Assembly: GCF_026013905.1 (NCBI RefSeq)
Contig: NZ_CP110257.1
Location: 2,316,001 to 2,380,000, forward strand
Reading direction: 5' to 3'
Source of the DNA: Schlegelella aquatica
Lineage (GTDB): Bacteria > Pseudomonadota > Gammaproteobacteria > Burkholderiales > Burkholderiaceae_C
DNA: 64,000 bases
Numbering within the stretch: position 1 is the first letter of the stretch; each line of letters begins with the position of its first letter. Under the pieces are notes generated by a model, which saw only the letters and a program-made list of their open reading frames with translations, was not told the DNA's origin and did no database searches. Positions 1 through 8,389 of the stretch are shown in pieces. Made by a program: the position numbers and the translations under genes.

Positions 1-278
1 CATCGCCGATAGCCGCGGTACGGCGCAAGGAGGCGGCCCAGCACGTTGAACAACGGGATGTCGTGGTTGCCGGGGATGGCGAGCACCGCGGGCACTCCCA
101 GAGCGTCCAGGAACGCGCGCGCCGCCCGGAACTGAGCGCGCCGCGCACGCTGCGTGAGGTCGCCCGAGATCACCGCCAGCGCCGGTTGCTGTTCGCGCAC
201 CAGCTCGCGCAGCGCCTCGGCAGGCCCGCGCAGTTCGGTGCCGAAATGGGTGTCGGACAAGTGCAGCAGCAGGCTCAC
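1..278 (-). CDS. Metallophosphoesterase, N-terminal part (runs off window)
   Basis: The minus strand encodes the first ~92 residues of a calcineurin-like phosphoesterase; the C-terminus lies outside the window. The metal-binding motifs are visible in order: LSDTHFG near residue 8, ISGDLTQ near residue 38 and IPGNHD near residue 68. These correspond to the D-x-H, G-D and G-N-H-D motifs that hold two metal ions. I chose the GTG at 278 because it sits four bases after the stop of the upstream lipid-kinase-like gene, so the two are probably cotranscribed. The substrate cannot be told from the sequence; families of this type include cyclic-nucleotide, pyrophosphate and UDP-diacylglucosamine hydrolases. 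Confidence 0.85.
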   Translation of the reverse strand, partial: MSLLLHLSDTHFGTELRGPAEALRELVREQQPALAVISGDLTQRARRAQFRAARAFLDALGVPAVLAIPGNHDIPLFNVLGRLLAPYRGYRR

Positions 279-282
279 CGCC

Positions 283-1362
283 TCAGGCCCCCGGAGGCTC
301 GGCCATCAACCACAGGGGCCGCGGCGCGGGGCGGAACCGCAGCGGGGTGCGCAGCCACAGCACTTCACCGTCGATCGCGACCTTCAGCCAGCGCGGGCGA
401 GTGGCCCCACTGAGCGACTCCACCTCCAATTCGCGGAAGCCGAAGCTCTCCACCGCCCGGGCCTGCTCGAGTTGCCCGGTGGCGCCCTTCCACAGCAGCC
501 CGAGTGTGGAAACCGGGTCGAGCGGCCGCACCCACAGGGCCACCAGTTGGCCATGATCGAGCGCTTCTGCCTGAGCCACCCCCAGCCGGTCCAACTGCAG
601 GCGGTTGTTGCCGACGAAGATCGTGGCCGCCTCCAGCAGCCGCGGCTCCCCGTCGAGCTCCACCCGCAGCGCGAGACGCCGACGCTCGCGCAGGACCGTG
701 CGTATCCCGGACCACAGGGCCACCCACCGATGCCGCCCGTGCTCGCGGGTGGCCGCCTCGCGTTCCTCGAGCACGCGTGGATACAAGCCCACGCTGGCGT
801 TGACGAGAAACAGCCGGCCGTTGACCTCTCCCACCTGGACGGCGCGCGGCCGCGCCTTCAGCAGCGACGCGAGGGCCTGCTCGAGCTCCAGCGACAGGCG
901 GTGCTCGCGGCCGAAGTAGTTGAAAGTACCCTGCGGCAAAGCGGCGAACGGCAGGCTCTCCCGATAGGCTTCCTGCGCGACGGCGTTGAGCGTGCCGTCG
1001 CCGCCGGCGGCCACGAGGATGCCTCCCAGGCGCCGCGCCTCCTCCACCGCCGCTCGCGCCACCGCCGGCACATGCGCCCCGCGCCGCACGGCATGCACGC
1101 GGCAGGCGCGCCCGGCCTCGCGGGTCAAGCGCTCGATGAGGTCGGCCGCCTCGTGCGCCGGGCGCGCACCCGAGCGGCGGTTCAACACCACGACGAGCGG
1201 CGCCTGCTCTGAACACAAGGGCGCCGCGGGGCCGGGCTCCTCGCACCGGGCGAGCTCCGTCGCGGGCCTGTCGTCATCGCCCGCCTGCGCGGCAGCAGCG
1301 AGTCTTGCGTGCGCGCCGGGGGCGCGGGTGGCAGGCGAAGCAGCTCGCACGACGGGATGCAT
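283..1362 (-). CDS. Diacylglycerol/lipid kinase family protein
   Basis: The protein matches the DAGK catalytic family (YegS/LCB5-like). It shows the N-terminal LNRRSG nucleotide-loop motif, then AAGGDGTLNAVA (the GGDGT signature that binds ATP phosphates), PQGTFNYFGR, and a C-terminal beta-sandwich half with IDGE. Proteins of this family phosphorylate diacylglycerol or related lipids at the membrane. The ~60 residues before the kinase domain are low-complexity and Ala/Arg-rich, so the real start may lie downstream of the ATG at 1362 (a TTG near 1218 would remove them). It lies between an FtsH paralogue and a phosphoesterase on the same strand, consistent with one transcript. The lipid substrate is unknown. 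Confidence 0.8.
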   Translation of the reverse strand: MHPVVRAASPATRAPGAHARLAAAAQAGDDDRPATELARCEEPGPAAPLCSEQAPLVVVLNRRSGARPAHEAADLIERLTREAGRACRVHAVRRGAHVPAVARAAVEEARRLGGILVAAGGDGTLNAVAQEAYRESLPFAALPQGTFNYFGREHRLSLELEQALASLLKARPRAVQVGEVNGRLFLVNASVGLYPRVLEEREAATREHGRHRWVALWSGIRTVLRERRRLALRVELDGEPRLLEAATIFVGNNRLQLDRLGVAQAEALDHGQLVALWVRPLDPVSTLGLLWKGATGQLEQARAVESFGFRELEVESLSGATRPRWLKVAIDGEVLWLRTPLRFRPAPRPLWLMAEPPGA

Positions 1363-1458
1363 GATGGCCGAGGCTCGATGGGCAAAGCGCCCACCGCTCC
1401 AGCAAGCTCCCTGCCTGCCTCGGCCGGCCCTGCTCACGCCGTCCGGCGCGGCCCCTCC

Positions 1459-3387
1459 TCAGGCAGCCTGCGCATCCCCCTGCAGCGCGACGCGCAAGGC
1501 CGGGGCGTGCAGCGCGGGGGTGCCCGAGTCGTCCGTCACCGGCAGCAGGGCGCGCAGCGCCGCCCCCGACACCGTCTCGTGCTGCAGCAGGGCATCGGTG
1601 AGTCGGTGCAACGCGTCCCGATGGCGGTGCAACGCTTCGCGGCAGGCGGACTGCGCTTCCTCCAGCAGCGTACGGGCCTCGGCCAAGGCGCGCTCCTGGA
1701 TGTGCGGCCCCACCAGCTTCTCGGGCACGCCGTGCAGGCTGAGCAGGCCGAACTCGCGGCTGAAGCCCATGGCGCTCACCATGTCCACGGCGAGCTCCGA
1801 CGCCCGCTTGAGGTCGTCGGAGGCGCCGGAGGTGGTGTTGCCGAAGACCATCAGCTCGGCCTCGCGCCCGGCGAGCATCATCGCGAGCCGGGAGCGCAGT
1901 TCGTGTTCGCCATAGAGTGGGATCTCGTTCTCGCGCGTGACGAAAGTCACGCCCAGGGCCTGGCCGCGAGGCTCGATGGTGACGCGCTCCACGGTGCCTG
2001 CGCCCAGCACGTGAGCCACCACCGCGTGGCCGCTCTCGTGGATGGCGATGCGATGGCGCGCCTCCGGTGTGAACATCGCTTTGACGCTGGAGACCTCGCC
2101 GCCCAGCTGGTGCGCCTCGAGCGCTCGATGCACGTGCTCCTGCGTGACCTCCTCGCGGCCCTCTTCGGCCGCCATCACCGCCGCCCGGTTCACCACGTTG
2201 GTGATGTCGGCATGCGACAAGCCGGAAGACGAGCGGGCCAGCGCCTCCAGGTCGAATCCCGGTTCGGCCTTCACACGCGCCAGGCACAAGGCGAACAACG
2301 CGTGCCGCTCGTGCACGTTGGGCAGTGCCACCCGTGCCACCAGGTCGAAGCGGCCGGGTCGACGCAGGGCCTCGTCGACGTTCCCCACATGGTTGGTCGC
2401 ACCGATGACCACCACGTTCTCGCTCGCCTCGAACCCGTCCATCTCCACCAGGAGCTTGTTGATGATGCGGTTCTCCTCCGACTGCCCGCCGGCCACCTTG
2501 GCCCCGGTGGAGCGCTTGCCGATGCCGTCGAACTCGTCGATGAAGACGATGCACGGCGCATGCTTGCGAGCCGTCGCGAACAGCTCGCGCACCTTGGTGA
2601 TGCCCGCCCCATAGAACATGCTGGAAAAGTGCGAGCCGTCCACCGCGATGAAGTTGGCCCCGCACTCGCCGGCCAGGGCTCGCGCGAGCAGGGTCTTGCC
2701 GGTGCCGGGAGGGCCTTCGAGCAGCACGCCGCGCGGCGGCTTCGCGCCGAGCGCGAGGTACTTCTGCGGGTCCCGCATGAAGGCTGTCACCTGCTGCAAT
2801 GCGGCCTTGGCCTCGGCAGAGCCGATGACGTCGTCGAACCGCGTCGTCGGACGCTCCGCGAGCTTCGCCTTGCCGCCGGAGCCCTGCGTCTGACGCACCA
2901 GGTACACGACGATGAGAGCCATCACCACCACGGTGAGCAAGCCCATCGCACGCTGCAACACGGTGCCCGCGCTCGCCAGGATCTTCTCGCCGGTGCTGCG
3001 CTCATCCACGCGCACGGGCGTGAGCGCAAAGCCGTGCTCACGGCTCATCGCCTCCAGCCGCTCCTTGAGGCCGTCGCGCGAGGACAGCAGCTGCGTGCTG
3101 TAGCGGTCTCCCGCGCGGGTGGTGACGAGCAGGCGGTCGCCGTCCACGCCGACGGCGGCCACCTCGCCGGCCGCGACGGCCTGCGCGAAGTCGGACACGT
3201 TGCGGGGATGATCGAGCCAGCTGGGGGCTTCGCGTTCGAACTGGGCGGCCAGCTCGGTGCGCGGGGCACCGGCAGAGCCCGAGGTGGCGTGGTAGTCGAA
3301 CGCCACGGCGGCGCCGAACACGGAAAAGCCGGCGAGGGCGCCGGCGACGACTTGTACCCAACGGGGCCAGGAGGCGAATGGCTTCAT
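1459..3387 (-). CDS. Divergent FtsH-type AAA+ membrane metalloprotease (paralogue)
   Basis: This 642-residue protein has the full FtsH layout: an N-terminal membrane anchor (residues ~10-26), a periplasmic segment, a second membrane helix (~135-150), an AAA+ domain with Walker A GPPGTGKT (225-232), Walker B FIDEFD and the SRH arginines in RRPGRFD, then an M41 zinc-protease domain with HESGH (450-454) and the later Asp in GASDDL. It differs from housekeeping FtsH: the aromatic pore loop reads FYG (258-260) where FVG is normal, and the zinc motif is HESGH where HEAGH is usual. It is probably a second, specialised FtsH degrading membrane or stress substrates. The ATG at 3387 is preceded by GGAAAC; an upstream in-frame ATG at 3423 would add 12 residues. 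Confidence 0.88.
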   Translation of the reverse strand: MKPFASWPRWVQVVAGALAGFSVFGAAVAFDYHATSGSAGAPRTELAAQFEREAPSWLDHPRNVSDFAQAVAAGEVAAVGVDGDRLLVTTRAGDRYSTQLLSSRDGLKERLEAMSREHGFALTPVRVDERSTGEKILASAGTVLQRAMGLLTVVVMALIVVYLVRQTQGSGGKAKLAERPTTRFDDVIGSAEAKAALQQVTAFMRDPQKYLALGAKPPRGVLLEGPPGTGKTLLARALAGECGANFIAVDGSHFSSMFYGAGITKVRELFATARKHAPCIVFIDEFDGIGKRSTGAKVAGGQSEENRIINKLLVEMDGFEASENVVVIGATNHVGNVDEALRRPGRFDLVARVALPNVHERHALFALCLARVKAEPGFDLEALARSSSGLSHADITNVVNRAAVMAAEEGREEVTQEHVHRALEAHQLGGEVSSVKAMFTPEARHRIAIHESGHAVVAHVLGAGTVERVTIEPRGQALGVTFVTRENEIPLYGEHELRSRLAMMLAGREAELMVFGNTTSGASDDLKRASELAVDMVSAMGFSREFGLLSLHGVPEKLVGPHIQERALAEARTLLEEAQSACREALHRHRDALHRLTDALLQHETVSGAALRALLPVTDDSGTPALHAPALRVALQGDAQAA

Positions 3388-3682
3388 GAGGTTTCCGGGT
3401 TTGGGACCGATATGAGACCTCATGAACGGATCAAAAGTGCAGCAACAGGAGGAAAAATCGGTACTTCTTCCCTGATTAGAGTGGCCGCTCTACTTCGAAC
3501 CCCATAAAGGACCGCTCGCCGGACGCCTGCCCGCTGCGCGGGCGCAGGGATCACCGCCGCCTGGTGCCCGGGGAGCCGGTCGCGCCGGGTGGTCGCCCAA
3601 GGCACCCCCGCGGGGTACACGCCTTGCCTGCCGCCACGGCGAGGCCGGCCGCACGCCGCCCGCCGACCGAAGGAGGACTGCA

Positions 3683-3889
3683 ATGACGAGCGAGGTTTTC
3701 GATCGCCCCGGCCATGAACGCGTTGCCGTGGACGTGGACGACCCCGCCGAGCTCGAGTACTGGGTGACCGAGCTCGGCGTGGGCGAGGAAGAGATCCGCA
3801 GCGCCGTCGAGGCCGTCGGCCCGCAGGCCGTGGCCGTGCGCGAGTACCTCGCCAGCCACGTGACCGCGCCCCGCTCTTCGCTCATCTAG
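3683..3889 (+). CDS. DUF3606 small protein
   Basis: This 68-residue acidic protein matches the DUF3606 family, which typically carries a YWTKELGVSEEQL-like core; here it reads YWVTELGVGEEEIRSAV followed by VGPQAVAVREYL. The function of the family is not known. A perfect AGGAGG ribosome-binding site six bases upstream (3671-3676) fixes the start. It diverges from the FtsH-like gene and converges on the S4-domain gene; the two stop codons interlock in the palindrome CTAG (3886-3889). It is likely a separately transcribed, well-translated small gene. Confidence 0.82.
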   Translation: MTSEVFDRPGHERVAVDVDDPAELEYWVTELGVGEEEIRSAVEAVGPQAVAVREYLASHVTAPRSSLI

Positions 3890-4137
3890 GAAGTCGCGGG
3901 GATCGCAGGCGCGAGCGCGACGGGCGGGTGCAGCCGCACGCGCGCCCCAGGCACCGCCACCACCTGGCCCGCGCGCAGCTTGCAGCTCTTGCGCAGCTCG
4001 TCGCGCCCATCGACCTGCACCTTGCCCTCGGCCACCAGGGCTTTGGCCTGCCCGCCGGTCTCTGCCAACCCCGTGGCCTTGAGCAGCCGGTCCAGCGTGA
4101 TGAAGTCGCCGCGCAACTCGAAGTCGATCCAACGCAT
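3886..4137 (-). CDS. S4-domain RNA-binding protein (YbcJ-like)
   Basis: This 83-residue protein is essentially one S4 domain: ITLDRLLKATGLAETGGQAK, VAEGKVQVDGR and LRAGQVV follow the alpha-L RNA-binding fold as in E. coli YbcJ. Such proteins bind structured RNA, often ribosomal RNA, but the exact role is not established. The ATG at 4137 begins MRWIDFEL just before the domain, so little sequence is unexplained. It converges on the DUF3606 gene with a three-base overlap. Confidence 0.85.
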   Translation of the reverse strand: MRWIDFELRGDFITLDRLLKATGLAETGGQAKALVAEGKVQVDGRDELRKSCKLRAGQVVAVPGARVRLHPPVALAPAIPATS

Positions 4138-4302
4138 CGCTTCATTCTCGCGCACACGGCCGGTCACGATGCGGCCCCTTCGTGCGTGGCGATGCAGTTC
4201 GCGGCACACTGCGAGCATCGGCGTCTTCGCCGGCTCGCTGCTTGCCCCGGCATGGGCAACCGGCCCGCGAGCCGGCGAGAAGACCGAAGGAAGAGAACCG
4301 GC

Positions 4303-5199
4303 ATGAACTCGCCCGCGGGCACGACCCGCCCCTTGCGCATCGGCATCTCGGCGCGATTGATGTACCAAGTCCCCGCCGAGCTGGGATTCAAGAACAAGAC
4401 CCTGCAGTACCTCGAACAGTCGCTGGCGCACTGGATCATGGAGCACGGCGCCATGGCTTTCATGATCCCCGCCGTGGCAGAAGACAGCCGCCGCGCCGCA
4501 AGGCATCTGTCCGTCGTCGAGTACGTCAACGAACTGGATGGGCTGGTGCTGCAAGGCGGAGCCGACGTGGCGCCTCAAACGTACGGCCAGGAGCCGCTCG
4601 ATCCACGGTGGGCCGGCGACGCGGTACGCGACCGTTACGAACTCGCCCTGCTGAGAGCCTTCCTCCAGCACGGCAAGCCCGTGATCGGGGTGTGCCGGGG
4701 CTGCCAGCTGCTCAATGTGGCCTTCGGCGGCACGCTCTACCAGGACGTCGCCACGCAGTGCCCGCACGCGCAGCCGCATGTGGACCCGGACCTGTACGAC
4801 CGGCTCGAACACGAAGTGACGTTCGTGCCCGGCAGCCGGCTCGCGCAGATCTACCGCGGCGCCCTGCGCCTGCGCGTGACGAGCATCCACCACCAGGCCA
4901 TCCGCCAGCTGGGCCGGGATATCGAAGTGGAAGCGGTCTCCAGCGAAGATGGCGTGGTCGAAGCCATCCGCTGGACGAAGGGCTACGCGCGCGGGGTGCA
5001 ATGGCACCCCGAGTTCCATGGCGATCGGCGCACGCTGGCCGACAGTTCGCCCATCATGCTGGACTTCCTCACCGAAGCGCGCGCGGCCGCGTTGCGGCTG
5101 ATCGACCACGCCGAGTGCGCCGATCGGCGGGTGCCTCGCCCGCCGCTGCGCCTGCCGTTCGAGCCGGCGCCCGAACAGATGCACCCCGTCGACGGCTGA
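4303..5199 (+). CDS. Gamma-glutamyl-gamma-aminobutyrate hydrolase-type peptidase (class I amidotransferase, C26)
   Basis: The 298-residue product is a class I glutamine-amidotransferase-like hydrolase. The nucleophile elbow GVCRGCQ (Cys near residue 131) and the C-terminal WHPEFHG His/Glu pair complete the Cys-His-Glu triad, and LQGGADVAP is typical of the PuuD/peptidase C26 group. PuuD cleaves gamma-glutamyl-GABA in putrescine catabolism, but no other puu gene is near, so the substrate is an inference. The frame is open far upstream; I chose the ATG at 4303, preceded by GGAAG, because the conserved sequence (IGISARL) begins just after it. Confidence 0.82.
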   Translation: MNSPAGTTRPLRIGISARLMYQVPAELGFKNKTLQYLEQSLAHWIMEHGAMAFMIPAVAEDSRRAARHLSVVEYVNELDGLVLQGGADVAPQTYGQEPLDPRWAGDAVRDRYELALLRAFLQHGKPVIGVCRGCQLLNVAFGGTLYQDVATQCPHAQPHVDPDLYDRLEHEVTFVPGSRLAQIYRGALRLRVTSIHHQAIRQLGRDIEVEAVSSEDGVVEAIRWTKGYARGVQWHPEFHGDRRTLADSSPIMLDFLTEARAAALRLIDHAECADRRVPRPPLRLPFEPAPEQMHPVDG

Positions 5200-5247
5200 C
5201 CGCGCATCTCCTTCGCGCGCGGCCGCCGCCTGACGTCCGGCGCCTCC

Positions 5248-5721
5248 TTACTGCGTCGTGCGGCTCTGTGTGTTCTCCACCCGCAGTCGGTTATCGACCG
5301 CCACCACGCCGCGCACGCTCGAAGCCAGTTGGGTGGCCCGCTCGCGGGCCGCCTCATTGGGCGCCTTGCCCGACAACGTCACCCGACCGTTCTCGGTATC
5401 GACGTCGATCCCGAGCGCGCTGAGCTGGTTGTCCTTGGCGAACTCGGCGTTCACCGACGCGGTGATGGCCGCATCCGAGATCGCATCGCCCGCCCGCTCC
5501 ACGCCGCGTTCGGTGGCGTCGGCCGCGGCGCCGGCGGCCTCGCGCGTGCGCTGCGCCGCCCGTTCGGCCTGGGCCTGCATCTGCTCGGTCTCCCGGTCTG
5601 CCTTGGCAATCACCGAGTCGAGCTTCTGTCCCGCGGTGCGGTCGTCCGGCTCGCGGTCACCGCACGCCGTCAGCGCCACCGCAGCGGCCACCGCGCCCAG
5701 CATCGTCAAGGTCCTTTTCAT
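5248..5721 (-). CDS. BON-domain lipoprotein
   Basis: The 157-residue protein begins with a lipoprotein signal peptide ending in the lipobox LTAC (Cys20), continues with an Ala/Glu/Arg-rich, probably coiled-coil segment (residues ~35-78), and ends in one BON domain (~80-150) with VNAEFAKDN, VDTENGRVTLSG and the final LRV. BON proteins sit in the envelope and are thought to bind lipid or stabilise membranes under osmotic stress, as OsmY does. An AAAGGAG ribosome-binding site supports the start. It converges on the C26 peptidase gene. Confidence 0.85.
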   Translation of the reverse strand: MKRTLTMLGAVAAAVALTACGDREPDDRTAGQKLDSVIAKADRETEQMQAQAERAAQRTREAAGAAADATERGVERAGDAISDAAITASVNAEFAKDNQLSALGIDVDTENGRVTLSGKAPNEAARERATQLASSVRGVVAVDNRLRVENTQSRTTQ

Positions 5722-5810
5722 CGCTCACTCCTTTGCGTTCCCTGCGCCGCCGTGCGGCGGCATCGATCGAGGACCGCGCCTCGCGCGGCCTCGCGGATGA
5801 ACGATCGGGG

Positions 5811-6128
5811 TCACACGACGAGCCGACCCGCCGGTACCGGCGCCGAGGAGTCCAGCCGGACCCAGCCCGGCTCTCCCGGCGACGTGCCCGGCACAGGAGG
5901 GCGCTGCCCATCGCTGTCTCCGCAGTAGCGGGGCATCGAGCGTGGGCCTGCCACCAGACGCACACCGGGCCGGCGGCCCGTCTCGTCGCGGGGCATCGCC
6001 GAGCAACCGTCCTTCCAGCCTGGAGATGCAAGCGCCCGCACCGAAGGCTCGGCGGCAGGCCTCGACGCGACCACGCTCGCAGCGCAGAGCGCGACGGCGG
6101 CGACCCAGGCAGGCAAGACGGACAGCAT
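5811..6128 (-). CDS. Small secreted protein of unknown function
   Basis: I do not recognise this 105-residue product. A hydrophobic N-terminal stretch (residues ~3-20) ending near VVASRP looks like a signal peptide, and the mature part has two Cys residues (in DGCS and RYCG), is Pro/Gly-rich and ends in VPAGRLVV. The best evidence that it is real is GGGAGG five bases before the ATG at 6128. It lies upstream of the BON lipoprotein on the same strand, 89 bases away, so the two may share a transcript. Confidence 0.5.
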   Translation of the reverse strand: MLSVLPAWVAAVALCAASVVASRPAAEPSVRALASPGWKDGCSAMPRDETGRRPGVRLVAGPRSMPRYCGDSDGQRPPVPGTSPGEPGWVRLDSSAPVPAGRLVV

Positions 6129-6299
6129 GGCAGCCTCCCGTGCAATGTGAACCGATCGATGCAGTCCACTCTACGCAGCAAGCCGTGAGCCGAATGTCGG
6201 CCCGGGGACGCGGGCCGTGTCAGCGCGCACTGACAAGCAAGACGCGCGCAAGGCGGAAGGAACGATCCTCCTGGGGGTTCTTCTGCGCCAGGCAAGCGC

Positions 6300-7169
6300 T
6301 CAGGAATACGCGGTGAGCGTCTGCCGGCCCCACCAGTGCTCGCCCGGTCGCAGCGTGACGGGCTCTTCGATGCACGCCGCCTCGATGCACAGCATGCGAC
6401 GGAAGTCGGTCGGCGCCATGTCGTCGAACGAGGCCGTCTTCTCGACCCAGGGGTTCCAGATGACCGCATCCTTGAAGCCCTGGTTCTCGACCTTGACGCG
6501 GCGCCGGCCATCGTGGAGCACGATCGGCTTGGGTGTGTCGAAGTAGATCCGGTCCACCTCCTGGTCGACAGTGAGGCGGTGCCGGTGCTCCCAGTCCTCG
6601 ACGCCGCGCACCTTGTCGCGAAAGCGCAGTCCGCCCAACCCCTCGACGCTGGCTTCCTCCACCTCGCGCACGCGCAGGTAGGTGTGCAACGCCGCCGTGA
6701 AGCTGTAGGAGCGCGCGTCCGCCGGGCCCGGGTGCTCCACGGCGAGTTCGATGTCCAGACGCGCACCTCCCACGACCACGGTGAGCTCGGCGTCGAAGCG
6801 GTGCGGCCACAGGCGCCGGGTCGCCTCGTCGTCTCCCAGGTGCAGCACGGCCAGCGCATCGTCGCCGCCCACCTCCGCTCGCACGAGCTTCCAGCGGCGG
6901 TCACGTGCAAAGCCGTGCTTCGGCAAAGGGCCGAGCTGGTCGAACTGGGGAAAGATCACCGGCACGCCGCCGCGCACGGGCTTGCCTTCCTCCAGATGGG
7001 CGCGGTCCGAGAAGTAGAGCTGCTCCTGCCCTGCGGCCGGTATCCAGGACACCACCTGGGCGCCCAGCAGCAACACGGTGGCCTGCGCACCATCGGGCGC
7101 GCGCAATTGCACGGCGGGGGCGCCGCGCACGTAGGTGAGTTCTGCGGTGGTCGGTTCGTGTTTGTTCAT
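6300..7169 (-). CDS. D-hexose-6-phosphate mutarotase (aldose-1-epimerase family)
   Basis: The 289-residue product matches the YeaD-type glucose-6-phosphate 1-epimerase family, which interconverts alpha and beta anomers of hexose 6-phosphates in the cytoplasm. Recognisable blocks are LLLGAQVVSW, the substrate-loop GGVPVIFPQFDQLGPLPKHGFAR, the catalytic-His segment ALHTYLRV, NPWVEK, and CIEAA with the catalytic Glu. ATG 7169 (MNKHEP) was chosen over an upstream ATG at 7199 because the family starts close to this point; no strong ribosome-binding site precedes either. It is a single gene diverging from the ion channel. Confidence 0.87.
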   Translation of the reverse strand: MNKHEPTTAELTYVRGAPAVQLRAPDGAQATVLLLGAQVVSWIPAAGQEQLYFSDRAHLEEGKPVRGGVPVIFPQFDQLGPLPKHGFARDRRWKLVRAEVGGDDALAVLHLGDDEATRRLWPHRFDAELTVVVGGARLDIELAVEHPGPADARSYSFTAALHTYLRVREVEEASVEGLGGLRFRDKVRGVEDWEHRHRLTVDQEVDRIYFDTPKPIVLHDGRRRVKVENQGFKDAVIWNPWVEKTASFDDMAPTDFRRMLCIEAACIEEPVTLRPGEHWWGRQTLTAYS

Positions 7170-7355
7170 GACCGAGAGCTTACGACGCCATGGCGCCAAA
7201 ACCCCTGCCCCTCATCCGGCCTCCCGGCGCGGGTCACCAGTGCGGGTCTGGAGGCGTCCTCGCGCGGCGCCTCGTCGGCAGACCCGTGCTCGAGGCCCTG
7301 AGCGTGGCGTGAGGCCCCGGGCGGCCCATCTCGCAGAGGGCGCGCGGCCCCTGGT

Positions 7356-7377
7356 CCGCCAACTGCTAAGCTGGCGG
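7356..7377. promoter_or_regulatory. Inverted repeat around a -10-like box upstream of the ion channel
   Basis: CCGCCA and TGGCGG flank a ten-base centre that contains TAAGCT, about 60 bases before the channel start. It could be an operator or a short hairpin in the leader. No matching -35 element is evident, so this is a weak call. Confidence 0.25.
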
Positions 7378-7435
7378 CACTGCGGCCTCGCGTCGGCCCC
7401 TCGGCCTCGCCGGCCCGCCCTGCCTGCTCCGTGCG

Positions 7436-8389
7436 ATGAACCCTCCTCCACGCCCCGACGACCGCGCCATCCTGCCTTCGCCTTCGGCCGCCTCCGTGCA
7501 GGAGCAGGCCGCCGAGTTCGGTCGGCCCACCGAGGGCTGGCGCGAGCAGATGTACATCGTCATCTTCGAGGCCGACACCCGTGCCGGGCGTCTCTTCGAC
7601 ATCGCACTGATCGGCGCCATCCTCCTCAGCGTGCTGGTCGTGGTGCTGGACAGCGTGCAGGCCCTCAACCGGCGCTACGGGGCCTGGTTCGACGCCCTCG
7701 AGTGGACCTTCACGCTGCTCTTCACCGCCGAGTACATCGCGCGGCTCGCCTGCGTGCGACACCCGTGGCGCTATGCACGTAGCTTCTTCGGCATGATCGA
7801 TCTGCTCGCGGTCCTGCCCACGTACCTGGCCATCCTGGTGCCGGAGCTGCATGCGCTGATCGACGTGCGCATCCTGCGCCTGCTGCGCATCTTCCGGATC
7901 TTCAAGCTCACCCTCTACGCGGCCGAGTACCGCATGCTCGCGCGGGCCCTCGCCAGCAGCCGGCGCAAGATCATCGTGTTCCTGGGCTTCGTCGCGATGG
8001 TGGTGCTCGTGATGGGCACGCTGATGTTCGTGGTCGAAGGCCCCGAACACGGCTTCCACAACATCCCCATCGGCGTGTACTGGGCGATCACGACGATGAC
8101 CACCGTCGGGTTCGGCGACATCACCCCGAAGACCGACCTCGGCCGCGCGATCGCCTCGCTGATGATGCTGCTCGGCTGGGGCGTGCTGGCGGTGCCCACC
8201 GGCATCGTGACGGCAGAAATGACGAGCCTGCGCCACCGGCCGGTCACCACACGCACCTGCCCGGAGTGCCTCACCGAGGACCACCCGCCGGACGCGAACT
8301 TCTGCCGCCACTGCGGCGCCCGGTTGCCGCTCTACCGCACCGACGCGGCCCCGCCCGACCAAGCCGAGAACCGCCGCAACACCGCATAG
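7436..8389 (+). CDS. Voltage-gated potassium channel with C-terminal zinc ribbon
   Basis: This 317-residue protein is a six-helix voltage-gated channel. The S4 sensor is RILRLLRIFRIFK, with Arg at every third position, and the pore filter is TVGFGD (223-228), which is K+-selective in known channels. After S6 the chain ends in an unusual cytoplasmic zinc ribbon, with CPEC (275-278) and CRHC (290-293) forming a four-Cys site. The ribbon replaces the coiled coil or RCK domain often found on bacterial channels, so it may link gating to a metal, redox state or partner. The 3' end overlaps the convergent thpR gene by 58 bases. Confidence 0.9.
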   Translation: MNPPPRPDDRAILPSPSAASVQEQAAEFGRPTEGWREQMYIVIFEADTRAGRLFDIALIGAILLSVLVVVLDSVQALNRRYGAWFDALEWTFTLLFTAEYIARLACVRHPWRYARSFFGMIDLLAVLPTYLAILVPELHALIDVRILRLLRIFRIFKLTLYAAEYRMLARALASSRRKIIVFLGFVAMVVLVMGTLMFVVEGPEHGFHNIPIGVYWAITTMTTVGFGDITPKTDLGRAIASLMMLLGWGVLAVPTGIVTAEMTSLRHRPVTTRTCPECLTEDHPPDANFCRHCGARLPLYRTDAAPPDQAENRRNTA

